Positions 53,270 to 62,333 are shown, counted from the stretch's first letter. The stretch is 64,000 bases of DNA from CAVRAZ01 sp963719135 (GCA_963719135.1 CAVRAZ010000003.1:248001-312000); one strand, 5' to 3'. Numbers and translations: made by a program. Notes: generated from the letters alone by a model not told the origin.

Positions 53270-54210
53270 TAGGCAAGCCGGATGCCTTCGCCGAAGCTGT
53301 CCCGATAGCGCCGCTCGAAATCCCGCTTGGTGAAGCGGTGGTTCTGGGTGCCCGCCGATTCGATCTTGATCGCGCCCATCAGCGCGGCGATGCGGCCGGT
53401 GGTCTCCCAGTCCAGCCCCTTCATCAGACCGTACAGCAGGCCGCCGCGGTAGGCGTCGCCGCAACCGGTCGGGTCGACCAGGCGCTCCGCCTTCGCTGCC
53501 GGAATCTCCAGGCGTCCACTCTCCAGATAGATGTGCGAACCCTGCGCGCCGCGGGTGACGATCAGCGCCTCGACCTGCTCGGCGATTTCATGCGGCGACA
53601 TGCCGGTGCGGTCCTGCAGCATCTGCGATTCGTAGTCGTTGACGCACACCCAGGTGGCCTGCTCTATGAAGGTCCTGAAATCGTCGCCCCTGAACAGCGG
53701 TATCGCCTGGCCCGGGTCGAAAATGAACGGAACGCCCGCGGCCACGAACTGGGCCGCATGGTCGATCATGCCCTGGCGGCCGTCGGGCGAGACGATGCCG
53801 AGCGACACGCCTTTGGCTTCGGACACCTTGACTTCGTGCGCGAGATCCATCGCGCCCGGATGAAACGCCGTGATCTGGTTGTCGTCCTGGTCGGTGGTGA
53901 TGAACGCCTGTGCGGTATAGGTCTCGTGAAATTCCTTGACGTGGGTGCGCGGTATCCCCTGCTCGTCCATCCAGGCCGCGTAGGGCCCGAAGTCCCTGCC
54001 GACCGCACCCATCGGCAGCGGATCGCCGCCCAGCAGTTTCAGGTTGTAGGCGATGTTGGCCGCGCACCCGCCGAATTCCTTGCGCAATTCCGGCACGTGA
54101 AACGCGACGTTCAGGATATGCACCTTGTCGGGCAGTATGTGGTTCTTGAAGTGGTCCTGAAACACCATGATGGTGTCATAGGCGAAGGAACCGCAGATCA
54201 ACGCAGCCAT
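53269..54210 (-). CDS. PfkB-family carbohydrate/adenosine kinase
   Basis: A 313-residue ribokinase-fold enzyme. ALICGSFAYDTIMVF starts it; GGCAANIAYNLKLLGG is the first PfkB signature and DPTGCGDAYRGGLLYGL the second, with the catalytic Asp and anion hole. This arrangement is typical of bacterial proteins labelled adenosine kinase, though sugar substrates are possible. Its stop codon lies in the end of the MITE-like element, so the natural C-terminus may have been altered slightly. Confidence 0.9.
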   Translation of the reverse strand: MAALICGSFAYDTIMVFQDHFKNHILPDKVHILNVAFHVPELRKEFGGCAANIAYNLKLLGGDPLPMGAVGRDFGPYAAWMDEQGIPRTHVKEFHETYTAQAFITTDQDDNQITAFHPGAMDLAHEVKVSEAKGVSLGIVSPDGRQGMIDHAAQFVAAGVPFIFDPGQAIPLFRGDDFRTFIEQATWVCVNDYESQMLQDRTGMSPHEIAEQVEALIVTRGAQGSHIYLESGRLEIPAAKAERLVDPTGCGDAYRGGLLYGLMKGLDWETTGRIAALMGAIKIESAGTQNHRFTKRDFERRYRDSFGEGIRLA

Positions 54211-54232
54211 ACTGTCACCCCGTGTCGGTCAA

Positions 54233-54595
54233 TCAGGTGAAAAGAATGATACCCCATACGATGCATACGTTCAGAATGGCGGCGAACACCACCGCCGAAC
54301 CGAGATCCTTGGCACGCCCGGCCAGCGGGTGATGTTCGTCGCCGATGCGGTCGACCACGGCCTCGATGGCCGAATTGAACAGTTCCAGCACGGGCACCAG
54401 CAGGCAGACGAACACCATCAGCGCGCGCTCGAGCGGTGACTTGCCCAGCCACAAAGCCAGCGGCACCAGGATCGCGCAGAGCAGCAGCTCCTGACGAAAC
54501 GCCGCTTCGTGGCGGAACGCGGCCGCGAAACCCGCCATCGAATAGCGGGTGGCGTTGAAGACGCGTGTCAGGCCGGTCGCACCGGTCTTAGCCAT
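54233..54595 (-). CDS. dgkA: Diacylglycerol kinase DgkA
   Basis: A 120-residue, three-helix membrane kinase. FRHEAAFRQELLL contains the catalytic Glu region; VLELFNSAIEAVVDRI and AKDLGSAVVFAAI are the signature blocks. It recycles diacylglycerol released by lipid-linked envelope reactions such as Lgt or oligosaccharide modification. The ATG lies within the last bases of gcvPB (eight-base overlap). Confidence 0.96.
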   Translation of the reverse strand: MAKTGATGLTRVFNATRYSMAGFAAAFRHEAAFRQELLLCAILVPLALWLGKSPLERALMVFVCLLVPVLELFNSAIEAVVDRIGDEHHPLAGRAKDLGSAVVFAAILNVCIVWGIILFT

Positions 54596-56039
54596 GCGCC
54601 CGCCAGCGCAGATCGGGTTCGCGCGCCGCGCGCACATCGTCGAGACGCCGCACCGGCTGCGTGTGCGGCGCTTCCTTGAGCATCGCCGGATTCTCGCCGG
54701 CTTCCTGCTTGATGGCCTTCATCGCCTCGGCGAAACCGTCCAGCTCCTCGCGCGCCTCGGTCTCGGTCGGCTCGATCAGCAGACACTCGGGCACCAGCAG
54801 CGGGAAATAGGTGGTCGGTGCGTGATAGCCGAAGTCGAGCAGGCGTTTCGCAAAATCCATGGCCGACACGTCCAGTTCGCGGCTCTGGCGCTTGAGGGTA
54901 ACGATGAATTCGTGCGTGGCGCGGCGGGTGGGAAATGCCAGGTCGAAGCCGGCCTCGGCCAGGCGCTTCATCAGATAATTCGCATTGAGCGTGGAAAACT
55001 CCGCGACCCTGCGCATGCCTTCGCGGCCGAGCATGCGCGCGTAGACATAAGCGCGCAGGAGCACGCCGGCGTTGCCCATGAACGCGGACAAGCGGCCGAT
55101 CGTTTGCGGGCGCGCAGTCTCGTCGATCCAGTGGTATTCGTCGCCGTCGTAACCGACCATCGGCACCGGCAGAAAGGGCTCCAGACGGGCGCTGACGCCG
55201 ACCGGGCCCGCGCCCGGACCGCCGCCGCCGTGCGGCGTCGAGAAGGTCTTGTGCAGATTCATGTGAATGACATCGAAGCCCATGTCGCCGGGGCGCACCT
55301 TGCCGAGGATGGCGTTGAGGTTGGCGCCGTCGTAGTACAGCAGACCGCCCGCGTCGTGCACGATGCCGGCGATCTCCTTGATGCGCCGTTCGAACACGCC
55401 GAGCGTCGATGGGTTGGTGAGCATCAGGCCGGCGGTCTTCGGTCCCACCGCCTGCTTCAGCACTTCGACGTCGACATCGCCGTCGCGGTTGGTGGGAATC
55501 TCGCGCACCTTGTAGCCGCACATGGTCGCGGTCGCGGGGTTGGTGCCGTGCGCGGCGTCGGGCACGAGTATTTCGTCGCGCGCCGTATCGTTGCGGCTCT
55601 TGTGATAGGCGTGAATCATCGCCACGCCGGCGAACTCGCCCTGCGCGCCGGCGGCGGGCGTCAGCGACACCGCTTGCATGCCGGTCACGGCTTTCAGGAT
55701 TTCCTGCAACTCGAACAGGCAGGCCAGGAACCCCTGACCGGCCGCTTCCGGCGCCAACGGGTGGCGCGCCAGAAAGCCGGGCAGCATCGCCAGGCTGTTG
55801 CAGGCGCGCGGGTTGTATTTCATGGTGCAGGAGCCGAGCGGATAGAAATGCGTGTCGATGGAAAAGTTTTTCTGCGACAGCTTCGTGTAGTGCCGCACCA
55901 CCTGCATTTCCGAGACTTCCGGCAGCGCCGGCGTATCGTCGCGCAGCGCGGAAGCCGGCAGGTCGTCGGTCGCTTCAACGGTAGCCGGCGCCTGCGCGGT
56001 TGCGCGGCGGCCAGGTCTTGAATGTTCGAATATCAGCAT
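54588..56039 (-). CDS. gcvPB: Glycine dehydrogenase (decarboxylating) subunit 2, GcvPB
   Basis: A 483-residue PLP subunit of the split P-protein. The PLP-lysine block is VIHMNLHKTFSTPHGGGGPGAGP. Upstream is YPLGSCTMKYNPR, and GTNPATATMCGYKV and DGANLNAILGKVRPGDMG are also family blocks. It pairs with GcvPA to decarboxylate glycine and load the aminomethyl group onto GcvH. It is separated from gcvPA by tpx and a palindromic repeat. Confidence 0.96.
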   Translation of the reverse strand: MLIFEHSRPGRRATAQAPATVEATDDLPASALRDDTPALPEVSEMQVVRHYTKLSQKNFSIDTHFYPLGSCTMKYNPRACNSLAMLPGFLARHPLAPEAAGQGFLACLFELQEILKAVTGMQAVSLTPAAGAQGEFAGVAMIHAYHKSRNDTARDEILVPDAAHGTNPATATMCGYKVREIPTNRDGDVDVEVLKQAVGPKTAGLMLTNPSTLGVFERRIKEIAGIVHDAGGLLYYDGANLNAILGKVRPGDMGFDVIHMNLHKTFSTPHGGGGPGAGPVGVSARLEPFLPVPMVGYDGDEYHWIDETARPQTIGRLSAFMGNAGVLLRAYVYARMLGREGMRRVAEFSTLNANYLMKRLAEAGFDLAFPTRRATHEFIVTLKRQSRELDVSAMDFAKRLLDFGYHAPTTYFPLLVPECLLIEPTETEAREELDGFAEAMKAIKQEAGENPAMLKEAPHTQPVRRLDDVRAAREPDLRWRAHG

Positions 56040-56106
56040 GGTCGTCGTCTACCGAGCAGTCGGGACGATCCGCCCCCGGCTCAATTCCAGTCCGTCATAT
56101 TGTTCC

Positions 56107-56182
56107 CGTCATTCCGGCGAAGGCCGGAATCCAGTGGTGACCGTTCAAGCTCGCATGGATCCCGGCCTTCGCCGGAATGACG
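56107..56182. repeat. 'CGTCATTCCGGCGAAGGCCGGAATCCAG' palindromic repeat
   Basis: GTCATTCCGGCGAAGGCCGGAATCC is inverted as GGATCCCGGCCTTCGCCGGAATGAC 25 bases on. A partial extra copy (CTTCGCCGGAATGACG) lies at about 56237. The repeat sits between tpx and gcvPB and can form a long hairpin in their transcript. Confidence 0.85.
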
Positions 56183-56284
56183 GTTCTGTGGACGCCAAGG
56201 CGCATTGTGCGCTTGCTCATGGGAACACCGTCTCAAGCTTCGCCGGAATGACGATTCTGTTGACGCCCCGGCTCCCTTTCGCAG

Positions 56285-56782
56285 TCAAAGCGCCGCCAGC
56301 GCCTTGTCGTAATTCGGCTCCTGCGCGATCTCCGGCACCAGCTCGGTGTAGAGCACCTTGTCGTCGCCATCGAGCACCACCACGGCGCGCGCGGTGATGC
56401 CGGCCAGCGGGCCGTCCTCGATCAGTACGCCGTAGTCCTTGGCGAAATTGCGGCTGCGCATCATCGACAGCGGGACGACCTTGTCGATCGACTCGCCGCT
56501 GCAGAAGCGGCCCATCGCGAACGGCAGGTCGGCCGAAATCACCAGCATCAGCACGTCGTTGCGCCCCGCGGCGAAATCGTTGAACTTCTTCGTCGAGGTC
56601 GCGCACACCGGCGTATCCAGGCTGGGCACGATGTTCAGCAGTTTCTTCTTGCCCTTGTAGTCGCGCAGGCGGACGTCGTTGAGTTCGGCGCCGACCAGGT
56701 GAAAATCCGGCGCCGAAGTACCGACCGCCGGCAGTGAGCCGTTAGTGTGAATCGGGTTGCCTTTCAGCGTGATGGTCGCCAT
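56285..56782 (-). CDS. tpx: Thiol peroxidase Tpx
   Basis: A 165-residue atypical 2-Cys peroxiredoxin. NIVPSLDTPVCATSTKKF has the peroxidatic Cys near residue 60 and PFAMGRFCSGE the resolving Cys near 94. The N-terminal ITLKGNPIHTNGSLPAVG is typical. It reduces hydroperoxides with thioredoxin. Its position inside the glycine cleavage gene series is unusual. Confidence 0.97.
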   Translation of the reverse strand: MATITLKGNPIHTNGSLPAVGTSAPDFHLVGAELNDVRLRDYKGKKKLLNIVPSLDTPVCATSTKKFNDFAAGRNDVLMLVISADLPFAMGRFCSGESIDKVVPLSMMRSRNFAKDYGVLIEDGPLAGITARAVVVLDGDDKVLYTELVPEIAQEPNYDKALAAL

Positions 56783-56820
56783 GCTCCGTCTCCTCTCATG
56801 AATGGATTGCGCCCGAATTC

Positions 56821-58218
56821 TCAGGCCATTTTCGGCTGCACCGGACAGCCGGCGCTGACTTGTCGGTCGATGACCCGCGCCAGGTGATCGCGTAATAATT
56901 CGATGTCCGCTGCGGTCTTGGTCTCCGTTGCGCACACCAGCAGCGCCTCGCCCAGCTCCGGATAATGCTTCCCCAGCGCATAGCCCGGCTGCACGTTGTG
57001 CGCGTACAGCGGGCGCAGCAGGTTCTTCAGCGGCAGCGCGCTTGCGAACACGGCCTCGTGGAAATACGGTCGCGAGAACCGCGGCCGCAGATATTCGCCG
57101 CCGAGCCGTTCGACCAGCCGCCGCGTGTTGGCGTGACAGGCGGCGGCCACGCGCCGCAATCCCTCGCCGCCGAGCAGCGCCATATAAAGGGTCGCGGCGG
57201 TCACCAGCAGACCCTGGTTGGTACAGATGTTGGAAGTCGCCTTGGAGCGGCGGATATGCTGCTCGCGCGCCTGCAGCGTCAGCGTGTAACCGGTCTTGCC
57301 GTCGCGGTCGAGGGTGCGGCCGACGATGCGCCCGGGCATCTGCCGCACCAGCGCCTGCTTGCAGCACATGAAACCGAAATAGGGTCCGCCCGAGGACAGC
57401 GGCACGCCCAGCGGCTGGCCCTCGCCCACCGCGATATCGGCGCCCTGCACGCCCCAGCGGCCCGGCGGCTCGAGCAGCGCCATGGCGGTGGGATTGACCA
57501 CGCCGATCGCCAGCGCGCCGTTGGCGTGCGCCCAGTCGGTCAGTACGTCGGCCTCTTCGATGACGCCGAAAAAATTCGGCTGTGGGATCACCAGCGCGGT
57601 GACAGCCTGACCCGCGTACGGCGCCAGGCTTTCGGGCGCGGTGTGTCCGCCTGCGCGGTCGTAGTCCAGCTCGACCAGTTCGATGCCCTGCATGTCGACG
57701 ATGCTGCGCACCGTGTCGCGATAAAAGGGATTCACCGTACGCGGCATCAGAATGCGGCGAGCGCCGGACTTCCTGTGCGCGCGCACCGCCATCAGCACCG
57801 CTTCGGCGAGCGCCGAGCCGCCGTCGTACAGCGACGCGTTGGACACGTCCATCGCCATCAGCGCGGTCATCATGCTCTGGTATTCGTACAGGAGCTGCAA
57901 CGTGCCCTGGCTGGCCTCGGCCTGGTAGGGCGTGTAGGCGCTGTAGAACTCGCCGCGCGTGGTGATCTCCCAGACCGCCGCCGGAATGTGATGCTCATAG
58001 GCGCCGGCGCCGATGAAACACAACGGCCGGCCGTCCTTCTCGGCGCGCTCGAGCATCAGCCGCGCGACCGCCTGTTCGCCAATGCCCTCGGGAACCGCGT
58101 TCAACTCGCCGGCGCGCAGCGCCGCGGGAATCTCGTCGAACAACTGTTCGATGCGCTCGACGCCGACGACCGCCAGCATCTCGGCGACGTCCTGCGGCGT
58201 GTGTGGAATGAAAGGCAT
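56821..58218 (-). CDS. gcvPA: Glycine dehydrogenase (decarboxylating) subunit 1, GcvPA
   Basis: A 465-residue partner of GcvPB. FIPHTPQDVAEMLAVVGV begins it; FIGAGAYEHHIPA, AYTPYQAEASQGTLQ, NASLYDGGSALAEA and SKATSNICTNQGLL are diagnostic. The frame is open further upstream over gcvH, but the ATG at MPFIPH is the family start. It follows gcvH by 11 bases. Confidence 0.97.
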   Translation of the reverse strand: MPFIPHTPQDVAEMLAVVGVERIEQLFDEIPAALRAGELNAVPEGIGEQAVARLMLERAEKDGRPLCFIGAGAYEHHIPAAVWEITTRGEFYSAYTPYQAEASQGTLQLLYEYQSMMTALMAMDVSNASLYDGGSALAEAVLMAVRAHRKSGARRILMPRTVNPFYRDTVRSIVDMQGIELVELDYDRAGGHTAPESLAPYAGQAVTALVIPQPNFFGVIEEADVLTDWAHANGALAIGVVNPTAMALLEPPGRWGVQGADIAVGEGQPLGVPLSSGGPYFGFMCCKQALVRQMPGRIVGRTLDRDGKTGYTLTLQAREQHIRRSKATSNICTNQGLLVTAATLYMALLGGEGLRRVAAACHANTRRLVERLGGEYLRPRFSRPYFHEAVFASALPLKNLLRPLYAHNVQPGYALGKHYPELGEALLVCATETKTAADIELLRDHLARVIDRQVSAGCPVQPKMA

Positions 58219-58229
58219 CGGCGGCCCGC

Positions 58230-58625
58230 TCAGTGTTCTTCGCTTTCGACGTAGGCCTGATACGCGTCGGCATCCATCAACTGGTCCACTGCCTCGACGT
58301 CGGCCGCGCGCAGCTTCATGATCCAGCCCGCGCCGTAAGGGTCCTGATTCACGGTCTCCGGGCTGTCGGCCAGGTCTTCGTTGACGTCGACCACGGTGCC
58401 GGCCACCGGCGCGTAGACGTCCGACGCGGCCTTCACCGATTCGACCACCGCACAGGCGTCCTCGGCTTCGAGTTCGTGATCGATCTCGGGCACCTCGACG
58501 AACACCATGTCGCCCAACTGGTCCTGGGCGTGGTCGGTGATGCCGATCGTCAGCGTGCCGTCGTCGTTGACGCGCACCCACTCGTGACTCTTTGTGTATC
58601 TGAGATCTTCCGGGGCTTCACTCAT
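58230..58625 (-). CDS. gcvH: Glycine cleavage system H protein GcvH
   Basis: A 131-residue lipoyl carrier. The lipoylation site Lys is in VVESVKAASDVYAP; YTKSHEWVRVNDD, LGDMVFVEVPE and GAGWIMKLR complete the family pattern. It shuttles the aminomethyl intermediate between GcvP, GcvT and Lpd. It lies 56 bases after gcvT. Confidence 0.97.
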   Translation of the reverse strand: MSEAPEDLRYTKSHEWVRVNDDGTLTIGITDHAQDQLGDMVFVEVPEIDHELEAEDACAVVESVKAASDVYAPVAGTVVDVNEDLADSPETVNQDPYGAGWIMKLRAADVEAVDQLMDADAYQAYVESEEH

Positions 58626-58681
58626 TGTTGGTTTCCTTCAGACTGACAGATTTGAACGATAGACCGCTTCGCCGGCCGTCA

Positions 58682-59773
58682 TCAGACCGCCACCAGCGCC
58701 CGGCCGTTGCGCACGAACGGCGGCTTGACCACGCGCGCCCGCAGCCGGCGGTTGCGCACTTCGACCTCGCACGCCTCGCCGGTCGACGCCGGGACCCGCG
58801 CCAGCGCGATGGAGCGGCCCAGCGTCGGCGAGTAGCTGCCGCTGGTGATTTCGCCGGCCGCACCGTCCGCTGCGATTACAGTCTGGTGATTACGCAGCAC
58901 GCCCTTGTCCTCCAGCACCAATCCGACGAACTTCACCGGCAATCCGCCAGCGCGCTGCTGCTCCAGCGCGGTCCGGCCGATGAAATCGCGCGCAGCCGGT
59001 TCCCAGCCGATGGTCCAGTCCAGACCCGCGGCCAGCGGCGACACCGACTCGTCCATGTCGGTACCGTACAGCGCCATGCCCGCCTCCAGGCGCAGCGTAT
59101 CGCGCGCACCCAGCCCGCACGGATGCACACCGGCCGCGAGCAACGCGTTCCAGAGTTCGACCGCGGCCGGACCCGGCAGCATGATCTCGAAGCCGTCCTC
59201 ACCGGTATAGCCGGTGCGCGCGACGAGCCAGTCGCCGGCCGCGCAGGCGAAGAAGGGCTTCAGGGCGGCGCACGCGGCGCGCTCGTCGCCGTGCAGCAGG
59301 CCGAGCACGGTGTCGCGTGCCTGCGGGCCCTGCACCGCGATCATGGCCAGTTCGGGCCGCTCCTGCACCTGCACGCCGAACGCGGCCGCCTGCCGCCCGA
59401 TCCAGGCCAGATCCTTGGCGCGCGTCGCCGAGTTGACCACCAGCCGGAAACAGTCGTCGTGCAGAAAGTAGATGATCAGATCGTCGATGACGCCGCCGGC
59501 TTCGTTCAGCATGCAGGTGTACAACGCCTTGCCCGGCGTCTTCAGCTTGTCGACGTTGTTGGCGACCAGATGACCGAGGAACGCCCGCGTGTGTTCGCCG
59601 CGCAGATCGACGACGGTCATGTGGGAAACGTCAAACATGCCGGCGGCGCTGCGCACCGCGTGGTGCTCCCCGACCTGGGAGCCGTAGTGCAGCGGCATGT
59701 CCCAGCCGGCGAAATCGACCATTTTCGCGCCGCCGGCCACGTGTACGTCGTATAAAGGAGTTCTGTTGCCCAT
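58682..59773 (-). CDS. gcvT: Glycine cleavage system aminomethyltransferase GcvT
   Basis: A 363-residue T-protein that moves the C1 unit to tetrahydrofolate. RTPLYDVHVAGGAKMVDFAGWDMPL opens it; FDVSHMT, GYTGEDGFEI, LGARDTLRLEAGM and GEITSGSYSPTLG follow, including the catalytic Asp region. It is the first gene behind the tandem glycine riboswitch. The ATG giving MGNRTPLYDV is chosen over the long upstream frame, which runs through the riboswitch. Confidence 0.97.
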   Translation of the reverse strand: MGNRTPLYDVHVAGGAKMVDFAGWDMPLHYGSQVGEHHAVRSAAGMFDVSHMTVVDLRGEHTRAFLGHLVANNVDKLKTPGKALYTCMLNEAGGVIDDLIIYFLHDDCFRLVVNSATRAKDLAWIGRQAAAFGVQVQERPELAMIAVQGPQARDTVLGLLHGDERAACAALKPFFACAAGDWLVARTGYTGEDGFEIMLPGPAAVELWNALLAAGVHPCGLGARDTLRLEAGMALYGTDMDESVSPLAAGLDWTIGWEPAARDFIGRTALEQQRAGGLPVKFVGLVLEDKGVLRNHQTVIAADGAAGEITSGSYSPTLGRSIALARVPASTGEACEVEVRNRRLRARVVKPPFVRNGRALVAV

Positions 59774-59855
59774 TGCTACCGCCGTTCGTTGTTTGCAACA
59801 CCGTAAACGGGAGACGCCGAAGCGACAACTGCCCTGACAAGCTGTCAGGCAGCGC

Positions 59856-60083
59856 CGCCCCTCTGTCCGGTAACCTGAGAGTGTAGGCACGCGCGCGGCG
59901 CACCGGTTCCCCTTCGGTGGGCTGTATCGAGCCAGCCGCTCTCCAGAGACGATCCTGCGGAAATTCCGCGTGCTGCCACAGTCCTTCTGCCTGAGCGTTT
60001 CCGGGCGGGTTGCGCCTTCGGCGGCAGCTCCGCAAACCCCGCGAAAAATCAGGGTAAAGCGGACACTGCGCTCTCCCGCGGCA
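59856..60083 (-). promoter_or_regulatory. Tandem glycine riboswitch
   Basis: Read on the minus strand, aptamer 1 (about 60083-59970) has GGGAGAGCG, GCCGAAGGCGCAA, CGCTCAGGCAGAAGGACT. Aptamer 2 (about 59948-59857) has GGAGAGCGG, CACCGAAGGGGAA, ACTCTCAGGTTACCGGACAGAGG. These are the conserved core elements of both glycine aptamers in the right order. Just downstream, CTGCC-TGACA-GCT-TGTCA-GGGCAG (59829-59852) can form an expression-platform stem before gcvT. Glycine would switch the gcv genes on. Confidence 0.96.
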
Positions 60084-60202
60084 ACGGGATCGATAGCGCG
60101 ACTATACACGCCCGCCCGGTTGCGGCCAAGCCTGCGCGCCGGCCGGGGAACTGCGCGTGGCGCGGTTGACCGGCGATGAATCGGGACGTGCGCCGCGGCG
60201 CG

Positions 60203-60409
60203 CTATTCGCGGTCCAGCAGGAACGAAATCTTCGCGTTGAGGCGGTATTGCACGATCTTGCCGTCCTCGACCACCGCCTGCATGTCCTGCACGTAGAGCG
60301 ACTTGATATTGTGTACCGTCCTGGAGGCTTCCTTGAGCGCTTCCTGCGCCGCATCGTCCCACGATTTGCCGGACTGGGCGATCACTTCGATCACTTTGAC
60401 TATCGCCAT
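60203..60409 (-). CDS. Dodecin (flavin-binding protein)
   Basis: A 68-residue protein that assembles into a hollow dodecamer storing flavins. IVKVIEVIAQSGKSWDDAAQEAL and VHNIKSLYVQDMQAVVEDGKI are family hallmarks, including the flavin-stacking Trp (in SWDDA). It stands alone, 120 bases beyond the riboswitch start. Confidence 0.93.
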   Translation of the reverse strand: MAIVKVIEVIAQSGKSWDDAAQEALKEASRTVHNIKSLYVQDMQAVVEDGKIVQYRLNAKISFLLDRE

Positions 60410-60476
60410 GACGTTCTCCTCGCGTTGCCTGTTATTGTCGAAACGGATTGAGACCCTTCGATCCGGCCCCCAATGA

Positions 60477-60538
60477 GCGTGCCGGCGAAAGCCGGGGTCC
60501 TTGTGCCTCAAGAACACGGGATGCCGGCCGGCATGACG
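60477..60538. repeat. 'GCCGGCGAAAGCCGGGGTCC...GGGATGCCGGCCGGCATGAC' palindromic repeat
   Basis: A more divergent member of the family at 37585, 41102 and 56107. It lies between dodecin and the membrane-anchored unknown. Confidence 0.65.
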
Positions 60539-60580
60539 ACGCGAGGGCACGACCCCACGACAGCATGGACCGGCGTGTTC

Positions 60581-61288
60581 TTACTCCTTGAGCTTGATCT
60601 TCAACCGGCCGTCCTCGACCGTCAGCGATTCCACGCCGTCCGCGAACGACTTCCAGAACCCTCCCTGCTGGCCGTATTCCCTGACCAGATCGATGTTCTT
60701 CAGGTTGCCCAGCCAGGCGTTCGGAATCGGCACGCCCATGATGCTCACGCCTTTGAGCACGACCACCGGATTGCCGGCCTGGTAGGCCAGCTCCAGACCC
60801 GCACTCACTTTCAGTGTCTTGCCGCCCAGTATCGGAAAATCCTCGTCCAGCGGCACCAGCAGCTTGGCGCTGACCAGATTGTCCGACAGATCGATGGCGA
60901 GTTTCTGCGCCAGGTCGGTGTTCTTTGCCAGCAGTGCGTTCAGTTCGCGCTCGGTGAGCGTCACCTCGCGCTTGGCACCGGCTTCGCTGTAAGGTTCGGG
61001 TTCAAGCGGCGGCGCCGCGCCGGGCGAGGCCGGCGACACCGCAGGGTTGGGTTTGTAACCCCAGCGCTCGAACCGCTCGAGTTTGTCGTCGAGCACCTGT
61101 TCCTCGCGCGCCGACAGCGTGACCGGCTTGAATTGCTTCGGAAAAATGTACGTCTGCCAGACCCAGACCGAGGCGATCGCCGTAACGATGATCGCCAGCA
61201 GCACCAGCAGGGTGACGTGCAGGCCATCGAAGCGGCGACCCCGCACTGGCTGGTTTTCGGTCGAGGGTTCGCCGGCATCGACGGACAT
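60581..61288 (-). CDS. Membrane-anchored conserved hypothetical protein
   Basis: A 235-residue protein. A cytoplasmic N-tail of about 22 residues is followed by one membrane helix (GLHVTLLVLLAIIVTAIASVWVWQTYI) and a soluble domain probably in the periplasm. Conserved-looking parts are VTLTERELNALLAKNTDLAQKLAIDLS, FPILGGKTLKVSAGLELAYQ and LKGVSIMGVPIPNAWLG. This resembles lipid-binding or tubular (SMP/LEA-like) folds only loosely. I do not know the function. An ATG 39 codons upstream gives a poorer N-terminus. Confidence 0.8.
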   Translation of the reverse strand: MSVDAGEPSTENQPVRGRRFDGLHVTLLVLLAIIVTAIASVWVWQTYIFPKQFKPVTLSAREEQVLDDKLERFERWGYKPNPAVSPASPGAAPPLEPEPYSEAGAKREVTLTERELNALLAKNTDLAQKLAIDLSDNLVSAKLLVPLDEDFPILGGKTLKVSAGLELAYQAGNPVVVLKGVSIMGVPIPNAWLGNLKNIDLVREYGQQGGFWKSFADGVESLTVEDGRLKIKLKE

Positions 61289-61397
61289 GGTAGCTGTTTT
61301 CCTTATTGCTGCTGCGGATCGGGGATCGACCGGGACGTGGGGCCGCATGCGCCGGCGGGTGTCTGCCCAAGCATAGCCCAGGGCACCGACACGCGCA

Positions 61398-62273
61398 TCA
61401 GCCATCCGCCTTTTCGAGCCGCTCGCGCATACCTTTCAACACGGCTTTCTGTTCGTCGGACACGACGGGATATTTCAGATCCAGCCGCTTGAGCGTGTTG
61501 ACGACGATATCGGCGACACACAGACGCATGAAATGCTTGTCGTCTGCCGGTATCGCGTACCAGGGCGCCCAGGGGCGCGACGTGGCGTTCAGTGCCGCCT
61601 CGTAGGCCTGCATGTAGGCGTCCCAGTGGCCGCGTTCCGCGACGTCGGCGACCGAAAACTTCCAGTTCTTTTCCGGCTCTTCGATGCGTGACAGGAAGCG
61701 GCGGCGCTGTTCGTCGCGCGACACGTTCAGCCAGAATTTCACGACCACCGTACCGTTGCGCGCGAGATGCTTTTCGTGATCGCGGATCGATTCGAAACGC
61801 TGCTGCCAGAGTGTGTCGAGGTCGGGCACGTTCGGCAGCTTCTGCCCCCCGAGATACCCGGGATGTACGCGCACCACCAGCACTTCTTCGTAATAGCTGC
61901 GGTTGAATACGCCGATGCGGCCGCGCTGCGGCAGTCGTTGCGCACTGCGCCAGAGAAACTCATGGTCGAGTTCTTCGGCCGAGGGCTGCTTGAAGGAATA
62001 GACCTGGAAGCCGGCCGGATTGACACCGGACAGCGCCGCGCGGATGGTGCTGTCCTTGCCGGCGGCGTCCAGCGCCTGGAACACCAGCAGCATCGAGTAT
62101 GTGTCCGCCGCATACAGGCGGCGCTGCAGTTCGCCGAGTTCGTCGATCAGCTCTTCCAGGCGCTTCTTGTAGTCCTTCTTCTCCGGCCCCTCTTCCGGCG
62201 CGGTCGGCTGCCGTTCGATCTTGAAATTGGCATCGAAGGGCACCAGGCAGGGGTTGTCGAGATAGGTTTCCAT
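61398..62273 (-). CDS. ppk2: Polyphosphate kinase 2 (PPK2) family phosphotransferase
   Basis: A 291-residue enzyme that phosphorylates nucleotides from polyphosphate. The Walker A-like FQALDAAGKDSTIRAALSG, the Walker B-like FNRSYYEEVLVVRVHP and the lid region RNGTVVVKFWLNVSRDEQRRRF are all present. Size and motifs fit single-domain PPK2 enzymes acting on AMP and/or ADP. It is adjacent to, but not overlapping, neighbouring genes. Confidence 0.93.
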   Translation of the reverse strand: METYLDNPCLVPFDANFKIERQPTAPEEGPEKKDYKKRLEELIDELGELQRRLYAADTYSMLLVFQALDAAGKDSTIRAALSGVNPAGFQVYSFKQPSAEELDHEFLWRSAQRLPQRGRIGVFNRSYYEEVLVVRVHPGYLGGQKLPNVPDLDTLWQQRFESIRDHEKHLARNGTVVVKFWLNVSRDEQRRRFLSRIEEPEKNWKFSVADVAERGHWDAYMQAYEAALNATSRPWAPWYAIPADDKHFMRLCVADIVVNTLKRLDLKYPVVSDEQKAVLKGMRERLEKADG

Positions 62274-62333
62274 GGTATGTCCTTGACGACGGAGACACCC
62301 CAAGAGTACTGGATCGAATCCTCCGCCGCCAAC

